Source of the DNA: Sporosarcina ureae
GTDB taxonomy: Bacteria > Bacillota > Bacilli > Bacillales_A > Planococcaceae
Length of the DNA: 64,000 bases
Direction: 5' to 3'
Assembly (NCBI RefSeq): GCF_002082015.1
Contig: NZ_CP015109.1
Span: 396,134 to 460,133 of the forward strand
In this document: in pieces, positions 9,177 through 19,324 of the stretch
How positions within the stretch are numbered: position 1 is the first letter of the stretch
Layout of the letters: each line of letters starts with the position of its first letter
Notes under the pieces: generated by a model
The model's database searches: none
What the model was told of the DNA's origin: nothing
Seen by the model: only the letters and a program-made list of their open reading frames with translations
Program-made: the position numbers and the translations under genes

Positions 9177-9346
9177 GGATTGGAGTGCAGGGCGGCGACT
9201 CCCGATGGATCAGCGTGCGCCTTGAGACCCCGGACAGATGCCTTAATTTCTGAAAAGTACACAGAAATACGGCAAAGCGAACCCTTCGCTGTTCGCTTGG
9301 CTCAAGCCACGCCCATGGGAAAGCGTCCGCCCGGAACGGAAATCCC
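9177..9346 (-). repeat. Palindromic intergenic repeat, copy B (inverted)
   Basis: It reads like copy A on the opposite strand: GGATTGGAGTGCAGGGCGGC, GACTCCCG, GATCAGC, then GGGAAAGCGTCCGCC and GGAAATCCC. The centre differs and is about 40 bases longer, with its own AGCGAA..TTCGCT hairpin. It ends close to the hisS stop codon and might serve as its transcript end. Confidence 0.7.
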
Positions 9347-9369
9347 CATGACATTTCCCTGTTAACGTT

Positions 9370-10632
9370 TTACTTCTTCAATTCCCCAATCAATTCTTCA
9401 ACCGATACTTTTTTCTGTTCGCCGTCCGCCATGTTCTTCAGCTGGACGACGTTTTCGTTCACTTCGTCTTCGCCGATGACTATGACGTGGTGCGCTTTCA
9501 AGCGGTCGGCGGACTTCATTTGGGCCTTCATCTTGCGGTCCATATAGTCCATCTCGCTGCGTAAACCATTCTCGCGTAGCTTGCCAAGAATTTCGAAGCC
9601 TTTTTCTCGTGCTACGTCGCCCAATGTGACGATGTAGACGTCGAGTGAAGGTTCGTCTGTAAAGGACTTTTCTTCTGCCTCAAGTGCTAGTAAAAGTCGC
9701 TCGATGCTGAGGGCGAATCCGATGCCTGGTGCTGCTGGGCCGCCTATTTCCTCAGCGAGTCCGTTGTAACGCCCGCCGCCACATAGAGTCGTGATTGCGC
9801 CAAAGCCTTTAGACGTGCTCATGATCTCGAATGCCGTGTGGTTGTAGTAATCCAGTCCCCGTACAAGATTCGGATCGTATTCGTACTCGATGCCTGCGAT
9901 GTCTAAATAGCTCTTCACTTTCTCAAAGTACACGCTTGATTCTTCATTGAGATAATCAGCAAGTGATGGAGCTGTTTTCATCAATGGATGTTCTCTATCC
10001 ACTTTACAATCCAGAATGCGCAATGGGTTTTTCTCCAGACGGTTTTGACAGTCTGAGCAGAATTCGCCAATGTTCGGGCTGAAGTGTGCAATTAGCGCTT
10101 CGCGGTGTGCGTCACGTGATTCTTTGTCGCCAAGTGAATTCAGTACAAGTTTGATATCCGTCAAGCCCGTTTTCTTATAGATGTTCATTGCCAACTCGAT
10201 AACCTCTGCATCGATAGCCGGATCATCACTGCCGATTGCCTCTACGCCGAATTGGACGAATTGACGGTAACGGCCAGCTTGTTGACGTTCATAGCGGAAC
10301 ATCGGCCCCGTGTAGTATAGCTTCACAGGCTGATCTGCATAGCCAAACATCTTGTGCTCGACGAATGAACGCACGACAGGTGCTGTACCTTCTGGGCGCA
10401 ACGTCATCGAGCGATCTCCTCGATCCGTGAATGTATACATCTCTTTTTGCACAATATCTGTCGTATCACCGACTGTGCGCTGGAATAATTCCGTTTGTTC
10501 GAAAATCGGTGTGCGGATTTCCTTGTAGTTGTAGACATCACAAATCGAACGAGCGATCTTTTCAACGCGCTGCCACTTCCAAGAAACATCAGGTAGAATA
10601 TCCTGCGTACCGCGGGGAACTTTAAAATTCAT
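9370..10632 (-). CDS. hisS: Histidyl-tRNA synthetase
   Basis: This class II synthetase charges tRNA-His. The protein has 420 residues. It begins [12 protein letters not shown], has motif 2 around [21 protein letters not shown], the histidine-binding loops [14 protein letters not shown] and CGGGRYNGL, motif 3 [13 protein letters not shown], and a C-terminal anticodon-binding domain. AAAGGAG before the ATG at 10632 sets the start; the frame is open upstream, but only through the T-box leader. Expression is expected to respond to uncharged tRNA-His through that leader. Confidence 0.97.
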   Translation of the reverse strand: MNFKVPRGTQDILPDVSWKWQRVEKIARSICDVYNYKEIRTPIFEQTELFQRTVGDTTDIVQKEMYTFTDRGDRSMTLRPEGTAPVVRSFVEHKMFGYADQPVKLYYTGPMFRYERQQAGRYRQFVQFGVEAIGSDDPAIDAEVIELAMNIYKKTGLTDIKLVLNSLGDKESRDAHREALIAHFSPNIGEFCSDCQNRLEKNPLRILDCKVDREHPLMKTAPSLADYLNEESSVYFEKVKSYLDIAGIEYEYDPNLVRGLDYYNHTAFEIMSTSKGFGAITTLCGGGRYNGLAEEIGGPAAPGIGFALSIERLLLALEAEEKSFTDEPSLDVYIVTLGDVAREKGFEILGKLRENGLRSEMDYMDRKMKAQMKSADRLKAHHVIVIGEDEVNENVVQLKNMADGEQKKVSVEELIGELKK

Positions 10633-10683
10633 TAGTAAAACTCCTTTCGATGATCTAATAACGGGCGAACTTTCTGAGAACAC

Positions 10684-10939
10684 AAAAAAGCTCCCATCCC
10701 TAATAAAACAGGGACGAGAGCTTGTAGCTTCCGCGGTTCCACCCAAATTGACACAAAAGTGCCCACTCGAATCCGGATAACGGCCGGTTCCGTTCACGCC
10801 TACTAATTTCAGCATGAATCCTCCGTGGTGTTATTCGCTTTACGGTACTGTCAGGGAATTTCAGCCAAGTCCCCTGTTCTCTTTCCAGCCTGAAGTAAAG
10901 GTATTTTCCACATCATCGGTAAATGTATTAATTCGATTA
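10684..10939 (-). promoter_or_regulatory. T-box riboswitch leader of hisS
   Basis: The minus strand holds the T-box core GGGTGGAACCGCGG (complement of 10731-10744). It is preceded by the typical CGAGTGGGC and followed by a terminator (AAGCTCTCGTCCC / GGGATGGGAGCTTTTTTG, 10684-10722). Uncharged tRNA pairing with the T-box stabilises the antiterminator and lets transcription reach hisS. Stem I lies between about 10760 and 10930; I did not fix the specifier codon with certainty, although CAC codons occur in the right part. Confidence 0.93.
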
Positions 10940-10945
10940 CTATCT

Positions 10946-10974
10946 ATGTTAGTCGTAACTGCGGAAACTGTCAA
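10946..10974 (-). promoter_or_regulatory. Sigma-A promoter of the hisS leader
   Basis: A perfect TTGACA is separated by 17 bases from TAACAT on the minus strand. The predicted start near 10939 gives a leader of about 300 bases. Confidence 0.8.
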
Positions 10975-11014
10975 CTTGTTTGACGATTTATGTGTAATGG
11001 TTATAGTTCGCAAA

Positions 11015-11146
11015 TGCTCATACAAAACGTATATCCGCTCTATTTCCATTCATAAGCGCTCAATCAAACGTTGCAATCGCTCTATCGCACCTGCAATCCG
11101 CTCATAGACTCGCGACAAGCGCTCTATCAAACACCGCAACCGCTCA
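11015..11146 (-). repeat. Array of seven 21-bp spaced repeats
   Basis: The plus-strand core CGCTC(A/T)(A/T) (first unit TGCTC) begins at 11015, 11036, 11057, 11078, 11099, 11120 and 11141, an exact 21-base period; bases between cores vary. On the minus strand one frame reads as degenerate heptads (YERLxxx, IERLxxx), broken by a TGA. It fills the gap between the dtd stop and the hisS promoter. A sister array lies at 44498-44627. Confidence 0.85.
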
Positions 11147-11163
11147 TAAACCGCATTCCTCAC

Positions 11164-11604
11164 TCACCTAGACTCAATCATCAACGTCACAGGACCATCA
11201 TTCGTCAACTGTACGTCCATCATCGCACCGAACTGTCCTGTCTCTACGTGAAGTCCGTGACCGCGTAGCTGTTCATTGAAGTATTCCCATAACGGTTCCG
11301 CTACATCGGTTTTCGCCGCCTCGATAAAGCTTGGACGACGCCCCTTTTGTACGTTGCCATACAAAGTAAACTGGGAAACTGAAAGAATGGCACCATCAAC
11401 TTCTTTAATTGAACGATTCAATTTCCCTTCGTCGTCTTCATAGATACGCAAGCCGGCGACTTTATTGGCTATATAGTTGGCATCTTGTTCAGTATCGTCA
11501 TGTGTGATGCCGACAAGCAACACATAGCCAGTTGAAATAGAACCTGTAATTTCTCCGCCTACTGTTACGGAAGCGTCTTTTGCACGCTGTAATAATACTC
11601 GCAT
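11164..11604 (-). CDS. dtd: D-aminoacyl-tRNA deacylase
   Basis: This enzyme removes D-amino acids (and glycine from tRNA-Ala) wrongly attached to tRNA. The protein has 146 residues and shows the family marks [19 protein letters not shown] (catalytic SQFTL) and the C-terminal NDGPVTLMI, the Gly-cisPro-type loop that gives chiral selectivity. AGGAGG lies about 8 bases before the ATG at 11604. It follows relA by a few bases and is surely in the same operon, as in B. subtilis. Confidence 0.95.
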   Translation of the reverse strand: MRVLLQRAKDASVTVGGEITGSISTGYVLLVGITHDDTEQDANYIANKVAGLRIYEDDEGKLNRSIKEVDGAILSVSQFTLYGNVQKGRRPSFIEAAKTDVAEPLWEYFNEQLRGHGLHVETGQFGAMMDVQLTNDGPVTLMIESR

Positions 11605-11619
11605 GTTCACACCTCCTAT

Positions 11620-13818
11620 TTAGTTCATCACCCGTTCTACGGAATACACATCTTTGATCTGTTTGATTTTATCGACAGTGCGTTGTAGATGTGTAATGTT
11701 TTGAATCTTGATTGACATGTGGATATGGGCGATATCATCTTTATCCGCTTTGCCACTCACTGCGATAATCGGTGTATTCATATCCGCTACCACCATCATC
11801 ACTTCATTCAGCAATCCTTGTCGATCGAATGCGGAAATTTCAATATCGACTTGGAATTCTTTACGAACTTGATCGTCCTGTAATGCCCATTGCACTTCAA
11901 TGATACGTTCTTGCTGTCCTTGTTCAGACAATACGTTCGGACAATCGGTACGGTGAACGGAAACCCCGCGGCCTCGTGTAATAAATCCAACGATGTCATC
12001 GCCTGGTACCGGGTTACAGCACTTCGAAATACGTATGAGCATATTGTCGATGTCTTTGACGATTACGCCTGATTCCGTCTGTTTCTCCGGCTTTGGTGTT
12101 TGAATTTCTGAGACGATTTTATCAATCGTTTCTTTTTTCGCGCGTTCTTTGCGCATCCGCTCGGCTAGTTGATTGACTACTTGTTGCGCAGTAATGCCAC
12201 CCGAACCGACTGCAGCGTAGAGGTCTTCTTCAGAAGTGAAACTGAATTTATCAATGGTACGTTGCATATTTTCTTTACTTAACGCTTCCTTGATATCATA
12301 CTCTTCCTCTTTCAATTCCTTCTGAATCATCTCGCTACCTTTGTCGATGTTCTCGTCACGTAATTGTTTCTTGAAATATTGGCGAATCTTATTTTTCGCC
12401 TGGGATGTATGCGCTAATTTCAGCCAATCACGGCTTGGACCAAATGACTGTTTCGACGTCAGAATCTCGACGATATCACCAGTAGATAACGACGAATCAA
12501 GCGGCACGATTTTCCCATTCACTTTAGCACCGGTCGTCCGGTTCCCAATTTCGGAATGCACACGATAGGCAAAGTCGATCGGTACAGATCCTTGTGGTAA
12601 TTCGATGACATCCCCGTCCGGTGTAAATACATAGACCATGTCTGAAAATAAATCGAACTTCAATGACTCCATAAATTCTTGCGCATTGGACGATTCATTT
12701 TGAATTTCCAAAATCTCACGGAACCAAGTCAGTTTCGAATCGATATCACTAGAAAGCTTTGCGACTTGTTTACCTTCTTTATACGCCCAGTGTGCCGCCA
12801 CACCAAATTCCGAAATTCGGTGCATTTCTTCCGTCCGAATTTGTACTTCGAGCGGATCTCCCGCAGGTCCGACAACTGTCGTATGAATTGATTGATACAA
12901 ATTTTGTTTAGGCATCGCGATATAATCTTTAAATCGTCCGGGCATTGGCTTCCACAATGTATGGATAATTCCAAGTGCCGCATAGCAATCTTTAATGCTT
13001 TTTACGACGATACGAACTGCCAGTAGATCATAAATTTCATTGAACTCTTTTTTCTGAATGACCATCTTTTGATAAATAGAATACAAGTGCTTCGGTCTGC
13101 CATGAATTTCTGCAGCGATCCCCATTTCATCCAGTTCGACACGCATTTGATTCATGACGTCTTTCAAGTATTGTTCACGTTCTGTCCGCTTTTGCTTCAT
13201 GAGATTTACGATACGATAATACTGTTGGGGGTTGGAATAACGCAATGCGATATCTTCGAGTTCCCATTTAATCGTGGAAATTCCGAGACGGTGAGCGAGT
13301 GGAGAGAAAATTTCTAATGTTTCTTCCGATACACGGCGTTGCTTCGCTGCTGGAACATGCTTGAGTGTACGCATATTATGCAGGCGGTCTGCAAGTTTAA
13401 TTAAAATGACACGGATATCCTGTGCCATCGCGATAAACATTTTGCGGTGGTTTTCCGCTTGCTTTTCTTCGTTGGACCTAAATTTTAATTTATCGAGCTT
13501 CGTCACACCGTCCACAAGCATCGCAACTTCATCGCCGAATTCACGGATAATATCTTCGCGACTGATTTCCGTATCCTCTACTACATCATGCAAGAAGCCG
13601 GCTGCAACCGTTTCTGGGTCCATTTGAAGACCCGCCAAAATACCAGCTACTTGAATCGGATGGTTGATATACGGTTCACCTGAAGTCCTAAACTGACCTT
13701 CATGCGACTTTTCAGCCATTACATATGCCCGCTTAATAAACTCAACGTGTTCTTCGTTCATATATTTGGCGACCAGGTCGTATATATCTTGTTCTGTCAG
13801 GTCTTGATTTTTCGCCAT
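11620..13818 (-). CDS. relA: Bifunctional (p)ppGpp synthetase/hydrolase
   Basis: This is the main stringent-response enzyme (Rel), which makes and degrades (p)ppGpp. The 732-residue protein has, in order: the HD hydrolase domain (HDVVEDT near residue 76), the synthetase domain (RVVKSIKDCYAALGIIH, KPMPGRFKDYIAMPK), a TGS domain near residue 395 (VFTPDGDVIELPQGS), a conserved-cysteine region (RISKCCNPVPGDDIVGFITRGRG) and a C-terminal ACT domain. The intact HD and synthetase motifs point to a bifunctional Rel. The start is the ATG at 13818. Confidence 0.97.
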   Translation of the reverse strand: MAKNQDLTEQDIYDLVAKYMNEEHVEFIKRAYVMAEKSHEGQFRTSGEPYINHPIQVAGILAGLQMDPETVAAGFLHDVVEDTEISREDIIREFGDEVAMLVDGVTKLDKLKFRSNEEKQAENHRKMFIAMAQDIRVILIKLADRLHNMRTLKHVPAAKQRRVSEETLEIFSPLAHRLGISTIKWELEDIALRYSNPQQYYRIVNLMKQKRTEREQYLKDVMNQMRVELDEMGIAAEIHGRPKHLYSIYQKMVIQKKEFNEIYDLLAVRIVVKSIKDCYAALGIIHTLWKPMPGRFKDYIAMPKQNLYQSIHTTVVGPAGDPLEVQIRTEEMHRISEFGVAAHWAYKEGKQVAKLSSDIDSKLTWFREILEIQNESSNAQEFMESLKFDLFSDMVYVFTPDGDVIELPQGSVPIDFAYRVHSEIGNRTTGAKVNGKIVPLDSSLSTGDIVEILTSKQSFGPSRDWLKLAHTSQAKNKIRQYFKKQLRDENIDKGSEMIQKELKEEEYDIKEALSKENMQRTIDKFSFTSEEDLYAAVGSGGITAQQVVNQLAERMRKERAKKETIDKIVSEIQTPKPEKQTESGVIVKDIDNMLIRISKCCNPVPGDDIVGFITRGRGVSVHRTDCPNVLSEQGQQERIIEVQWALQDDQVRKEFQVDIEISAFDRQGLLNEVMMVVADMNTPIIAVSGKADKDDIAHIHMSIKIQNITHLQRTVDKIKQIKDVYSVERVMN

Positions 13819-13928
13819 GGACTTACCCCTTTCTTCCTATTTCGTAAATATTTAGATAATAAGTTTTAGTAGTATATGTATAATATCACCTATATGTAAA
13901 GTGAATCAAACCCAGAGCCTCTATCTAT

Positions 13929-13957
13929 ATAGCAAGAATCCTCCGCATTAAGCGGAG
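13929..13957 (-). terminator. Hairpin between apt and relA
   Basis: GAATCCTCCGC pairs perfectly with GCGGAGGATTC around TTAAT. The T-run is weak (TTGCTAT), so it may only reduce read-through from apt into relA. Confidence 0.5.
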
Positions 13958-13966
13958 GATTCCCCA

Positions 13967-14479
13967 TCAGTACGTAATTAATGCCTTGATGTTTTCATTC
14001 GTCAGCTTTTTTCGACCATTCAAGTACGAAAGTTCGATCAAGAATGCACAGCCAGCTACTACACCACCAAGTTTCTCAATCAATTCGACTGTCGCACCGA
14101 CTGTACCGCCAGTTGCCAGTAAATCATCAACTACGAGAACACGTTGGCCAGGCTTGATAGCATCTTTGTGAATCGTTAACTCATCTTGTCCATACTCCAG
14201 GTCATAAAAGACTGAAATCGTTTCGCGTGGTAACTTGCCAGGCTTACGAACCGGTGCAAAACCGATTTCAAGCGCGTAAGCAACAGGACATCCGATGATG
14301 AAACCGCGTGCTTCTGGGCCTACGATAATATCGACGTTTAATCCTTTCGCATACTCGACAATTTGGTCTGTCGCATATTTATATGCTTCCCCGTTATCCA
14401 TGATCGTCGTAATGTCCTTAAAGCTGACACCCGGCTTCGGATAATCGTCTACAGTCGTTACATACTTTTTTAAGTCCAC
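13967..14479 (-). CDS. apt: Adenine phosphoribosyltransferase
   Basis: This salvage enzyme joins adenine to PRPP to give AMP. The protein has 170 residues, with the type I PRTase PRPP-binding loop [16 protein letters not shown] near residue 120 and the [15 protein letters not shown] segment typical of Apt. GTG is the start codon at 14479, with GAGGAGG about 7 bases upstream. It overlaps the end of recJ by 10 bases, so translation is probably coupled and the transcript depends on passage through the recJ intron. Confidence 0.96.
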   Translation of the reverse strand: MDLKKYVTTVDDYPKPGVSFKDITTIMDNGEAYKYATDQIVEYAKGLNVDIIVGPEARGFIIGCPVAYALEIGFAPVRKPGKLPRETISVFYDLEYGQDELTIHKDAIKPGQRVLVVDDLLATGGTVGATVELIEKLGGVVAGCAFLIELSYLNGRKKLTNENIKALITY

Positions 14480-16541
14480 AATTTTTCCTCCTCAACAGCT
14501 TCCGTCTCGCGCAAAGAGTCGAATACTTTCTTTAAGTCCTGATACGGAGCATAAAGCAACAACTCTTCTAGTTTGATCTGCTGTTGGCGTTTTTTATAGG
14601 ATGGCGCTTCTGCCAAGTCACGTTTACCTGCAGAAGTGAGCATCGTCACCTTACCATTCTCTAGTGTAACAAATTCTAGTTCATAAAACACTTTTGTCAT
14701 GAATTTTATCACATCTTTTTTCCAACCTTTATGTTTGGAAAGCATATCGATTTGATTATGCAGATCAAATGTCTCACGTTTTTTCAAAAAACTGTAATAC
14801 CAACCAAATTGTTGACGATCCGGCATCTTTTCGAAGTACATCGAATCATGTACATGCAGATGTAGATACACTCGGCCAGCAAGCGTCTTTTCCATTACTT
14901 GCTTCAACTGTTCTTCAGCTGGTGGCATATCGAGTAATACGATAGAAAAAGACGGTTGAAGTTCGTCGCGCCCAATCAAAGCGATTGGAATGTTTTTAAA
15001 GAACGGCGCAAAATGTTGAATCGCTTCTTCACTAAACGCAATAAATTGTGCTTGGTCTGGAATCATTGGCAACCATCTAGCGGGATCTCGAATTCCACGG
15101 TAATCGAACAACTGCCACTCGTCACATTTTACATCGTCGACAAGTAATTGGGCTTTTTTGTTACCGTTCCACTCGTTGATTTGCAGATCACCTGTCAAAC
15201 TAAGCTTACTTTGCGGTGCCATTTCGTCCGCCAATGCTCCCGCTCCAAAAAATATCGCATCTAGACGTTCACTACGATCACCCATTTCAAGCTTTAAATG
15301 ATCTTTCGCTGAACCGATTTTACGAACAGAGATCGTATCGAGCTGTTCTAATAAGAAAACCGGTTTCGGGAATCCCATACCAAACGGTCGAATTTTTTCC
15401 AGCGCTTCGATCGACGCAATATCTATTTCATCCAATGCCAATGGCACATCGATGGATACTATAGGTTGCAAATCTTCTTTCGTCAATACTTCTTTCGCCT
15501 GTTCATTCAAATTCGAACGCAATAATTCAACGTCTTCTATTTTCAATGACATCCCGGCAGCCATCGCATGCCCTCCGAAATGTGGCAGGATCGATGCATT
15601 TTTCGATAGTTCCTTATACAAATCAAAGCCCTCAATGCTGCGTGCAGAACCTTTGGCCATTCCTGTTTCTCGATCAAGCGACAAGATGATGGATGGACGA
15701 TAGTATTTCTCCGTCAGTCTCGATGACACGATCCCGACGACCCCCGGATTCCAACCTTCACCTTCTATGACTAACACGTGAGGCACATGATCGCCATAAC
15801 GGATTTCCACTTGCTCTTGCGCTTCTTTTGCAATTTCTTTCACTAATTGTTGCCGTTCTTTATTCAAATCATTCAATTCTTCCGCAATTCCAAGCGCTTG
15901 TTGCTCATCTTCTGACTTTAATAAATCAACCGCTGGATCTGCGTCACCCAGTCGGCCCGGGGCGTTTAGACGAGGTCCGATCGTAAAGCCGATCGTTTCT
16001 TCTGATAAAGCGTTCTGTTCATGACCACTCACTTGCATCAATGCTTTAATGCCTGGACGCTGCGTGCGGCGTAATCTGCGGATCCCTTCTTTGACCATGT
16101 AGCGATTTTCATCTTCTAGCGGTACCAAGTCTGCGATCGTGCCGATTGCGACGAATTCCAGCAAGTCAAGCGGCGGCTCTCCGAGTAAAGCAGAGGCTAG
16201 TTTGAACGCCACCCCTACACCTGCGAGTTCTGCGAATGGATAATCGCCTTCTGGATGTCGGGGGTGAATGACCGCGTCTGCCTTGGGTAATACGTCGCCC
16301 ATTTCGTGGTGATCTGTTACGATGACCGTCATCCCAAGCGACTTCGCGAAGGCGATTTGCTCGATGCCTGAGATTCCGTTGTCTACTGTGATCAGAACTT
16401 CTGTGCCTTCTGTATGTAGTTGTTCAAAATAGTCGCTGTTCGGTCCGTAGCCGTGTTCGAAACGGTTCGGAATCGCGAAGTTCACTTTCGCGCCAAGACG
16501 TTCGAGCGCGGTCGTTAGCACGGTGACGCTTGTTACGCCAT
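14470..16541 (-). CDS. recJ: RecJ single-strand 5'-3' exonuclease, downstream exon
   Basis: This is the larger part of recJ, beginning with AT GGC GTA, which completes the Asp codon left open by the upstream exon (D-G-V-T-S-V). It holds the DHH motif ([12 protein letters not shown]), the GGH motif of DHHA1 ([12 protein letters not shown]), the OB-like domain and a Bacillus-type C-terminal extension. Joined to the upstream exon it gives 781 residues, close to the 786 of B. subtilis RecJ. RecJ acts with RecQ-type helicases in RecF-pathway repair and in mismatch repair. Without splicing, only a fragment lacking the first catalytic motif could be made. Confidence 0.93.
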
Positions 16542-16591
16542 ATAGTGATAGGTAAACCTTTGAAAGTTATCTCCGGCTTTTCCCCCACTTC

Positions 16592-16626
16592 ACACCGTGC
16601 GTGAGACTTTCACCTCACACGGCGTT
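16592..16626 (-). other. Domain V of the recJ intron
   Basis: The minus strand reads AACGCCGTGTGAGG, GAAA tetraloop, then TCTCACGCACGGTGT: the 34-35 base catalytic hairpin with the two-base bulge. The catalytic triad position is CGC here, a known variant of AGC. Confidence 0.85.
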
Positions 16627-16706
16627 CTATCGAAAAATTTCAAAACTTTGGTAATCTACATAACTTAACAGAATTCACTTGTTCGTTGGTATGTCTAATC
16701 GTCCAA

Positions 16707-18596
16707 TTAGAGTGTTACTTGCTGTAGTTCCAGTTTCTTTCGTAGCGTATTTATTTTATTCAGGCTTTGTGAGTTGGTTAGTAACTTTTTATACTTTGAG
16801 ATTATTTCTTCATCTTTTGCATGTATTAAGATGTGAATGTCTTTATCAACGAGACAGAGGTTGTTATATTGGTCAGTACCACCTTGCAACCGTGGTACTT
16901 TGTGATGGCAATGAATCGTCATCGGGTTTAACATTTGCCCTGTTACATGGCATTTCCCTCTTTGTGCACAGTATAATGCAATACGATTATCGTTGTACTC
17001 TATACTTCGCTGTGGAATTGGATGCTCCATCAGAAATCGAAGTATACTGATATCAACAGTCGCCAGATTTTTGTGAATTTCTTCTCTGCCTTCTTTTGTA
17101 TACGCATTTACTGTGTTACGCTTCATCATCGGATTCTTATGTTTAATATATCCAATCGGAAGAAGCGGATCTCGTGATATATATCTTAATTGTTTGCTCT
17201 TCCCGTATTCTTTCTTAATAAAATCAGATGTTATCACACCTGTTTTCTTAATTCGCCTTTTCATACGATGGTCTTTCATACATGCATTCACTTCGTATGC
17301 AATGTTCCCCATGTCTTCGGAAATCATTGTAGCGGTACGGAAATATTGATGAAGTCCTATTACAGTCGAGTTGTAGAGTGCTATTTTTCTTGCTTGGTCG
17401 TTAACACCGCTATCATATCGAATACCGTTTATGATTTGCTTCAAGTTTTTCTTTGTGCGTTGAACTGCTTTGTCGCACATATGACTCTTCACAACCCATT
17501 TCTCACCTTTTGGAATTAACTTCATCTTAAACCCTAGGAATTCTGAGTAGTCCTTTTTGAGATTCACTATTTTTGATTTGTCTTCGCTTATTTCTAAACC
17601 AAGTCTTTCTTTCAGCCATTTTTGTACTGCGATAAATAATCTTTTGGCGTGATTAGGATTACTGCAAAAGATTTTGAAATCATCTGCATATCGAACAATA
17701 TAACATTCCTTCAGCTTGGATTTCCTGAGCATCCTGTATTTGTAACCTTTATCAGCGTGATTATTTTTCTTTTTATGGTATTGCAGATAATCCTTTTGAG
17801 TAGGAATATCCTCCCACTGGCTTTCAATCCAACGATCAAGTTCATTCAGAACAATATTAGATAATAATGGAGATAGGATGCCACCTTGTGGCGTACCTTT
17901 CCCATTCTCAATGATTCGACCATCCGGCAACTTGATTTTTGCTTTAAGCATTTTCGAAATAATAGTGAGTAAATTCTTATCTTGAATACCCATTGCCCAC
18001 ATTTGTTTTAACAACTTGGCATGGGACACGTTATCGAAGAATCCCTTAATGTCTATATCAATTACATATGACATTTTTGAATTCTGCATAAGACGATAAC
18101 TTTGAGCTATCGCATTCTCTACTGAGCGGTTCGGTCTAAATCCATGACTTCTCCCCGAGAATTTTGCTTCCACTATGGGTTCAAGAATTTGCAATATACA
18201 TTGTTGGACGATCCTATCCCAAATAGCGGGAATTCCTAATGGTCTACTTTTTCCATTTGGCTTTGGTATTTCTACTCGTCTAACTGCTTTCGGTTTATAA
18301 TCTCGCAGTTTGTTTCTAACAAAACCAACAAATTGCTCCTCGGTCAGCTCGGAAATATGATCGATTGTTCGACCATCTACGCCAGCCGTTTTGCTGCCTG
18401 TATTTTTCTTGATATTTCGATACGCCAACTTAATGTTTTCAACTGAACTAATCATGGACATTAAGTTTTTAAAAGAACTGTCATTTTTTCTTTGTTCATG
18501 CAACATGTCAAATGTATCTTGCATGTGATAATACTCTGCGTTTCTGAGCTTGGACTTTTTAACATGTTTAACGATTTGTGAATTTGCCACAGACAT
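16707..18596 (-). CDS. Group II intron reverse transcriptase/maturase with HNH domain (recJ intron)
   Basis: This 629-residue intron-encoded protein helps its RNA splice and copies it into new DNA sites. Domains: RT fingers/palm with RPLGIPAIWDRIVQQ, HGFRPNRS, GTPQGGILSPLLSN and the catalytic YADDFKIF; a maturase (X) domain; and a C-terminal HNH nuclease (CHVTGQ ... IHCHHKVPRLQGG ... NNLCLV). All parts look intact, so it may be active. The ATG at 18596 follows AGAGAGG closely; a GTG six bases on is an alternative. It differs strongly from the radC intron protein, so the introns are separate lineages. Confidence 0.93.
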   Translation of the reverse strand: MSVANSQIVKHVKKSKLRNAEYYHMQDTFDMLHEQRKNDSSFKNLMSMISSVENIKLAYRNIKKNTGSKTAGVDGRTIDHISELTEEQFVGFVRNKLRDYKPKAVRRVEIPKPNGKSRPLGIPAIWDRIVQQCILQILEPIVEAKFSGRSHGFRPNRSVENAIAQSYRLMQNSKMSYVIDIDIKGFFDNVSHAKLLKQMWAMGIQDKNLLTIISKMLKAKIKLPDGRIIENGKGTPQGGILSPLLSNIVLNELDRWIESQWEDIPTQKDYLQYHKKKNNHADKGYKYRMLRKSKLKECYIVRYADDFKIFCSNPNHAKRLFIAVQKWLKERLGLEISEDKSKIVNLKKDYSEFLGFKMKLIPKGEKWVVKSHMCDKAVQRTKKNLKQIINGIRYDSGVNDQARKIALYNSTVIGLHQYFRTATMISEDMGNIAYEVNACMKDHRMKRRIKKTGVITSDFIKKEYGKSKQLRYISRDPLLPIGYIKHKNPMMKRNTVNAYTKEGREEIHKNLATVDISILRFLMEHPIPQRSIEYNDNRIALYCAQRGKCHVTGQMLNPMTIHCHHKVPRLQGGTDQYNNLCLVDKDIHILIHAKDEEIISKYKKLLTNSQSLNKINTLRKKLELQQVTL

Positions 18597-19324
18597 CAAC
18601 CCCTCTCTCAAGTGGTGATTCTTTTAGTCATACTCGAATCTGTGTCTGTTATGCATTTATAAGTCTTTGAAATTTCCGACTAGAGCCTATTCCTCCACCA
18701 CTTATTATCATGGTTTCAAAGGTACTATGGCTCCACTCTCACGAATGGTAAATCAGTTTTAATAGGTCGCCCCTTTATATACCAAACTGCTTCGTAGGTA
18801 GGTTAATACCTCCACATCCATCGCTTTCCACGTTCCAATTTCTTTATCCTTACATATATCCTTAGGTTTCTCCTATAGTCCTGTATGCTTGAACTTGCCT
18901 ATAACAAGTTATGGGTTTTCATAACGCCAGATTTTTACTCGCCCACACATACGATGGCACTGCCACCTGTCACATTTCTGTGACAACTACGTCTAGACCC
19001 GTACATTCAGAGATTCGTCAGTGCTTCTGCAGCACATTCTAACCATAGATATTTTATGGACTCCCGGCATATAGGAAACACCATCCACCTCTGGACAGTT
19101 TTCGTGTCAGGTACTCGCTATGCTTTCCCTAACTTACGGTATCTCTCTGCCGACTTCACCGAGCTTCACACCTTTCAATTTAACCATTGAGAAGGCATGT
19201 CGGAGTATTAGAGTAGGCGTTTCAAGGCGTTACCCAATCATTCCACCTATCAAGAAATCAGTTCTCCTAGGGATTTTAATCGACTCCCTAGTGTCTAACC
19301 TTTTCAGTTAGAAACGTGTCGCAC

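Larger units (their letters stand above)
16542..19324 (-). mobile_element. Group II intron interrupting recJ (2,783 bases)
   Basis: The 5' end is GTGCGACAC, the standard GUGYG start, directly after the exon bases GACGCGG; the 3' end is CTATCACTAT, ending in the AY rule, directly before ATGGCGTA. A domain V hairpin lies at 16592-16626, with a plausible domain VI after it. The intron has an intact reverse transcriptase/maturase gene. The 700 bases upstream of that gene form the non-coding domains I-III. The intron is in the sense direction, so removal by splicing would restore recJ exactly. Confidence 0.93.

Noticed and set aside
10633-10815. N-terminal extension of hisS
   Set aside because: The extended frame runs through the T-box terminator and core; the real ATG at 10632 has a ribosome site.
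11015-11146. CRISPR array
   Set aside because: Repeat cores are only 5-7 bases, the period is 21 bases and there are no cas genes.
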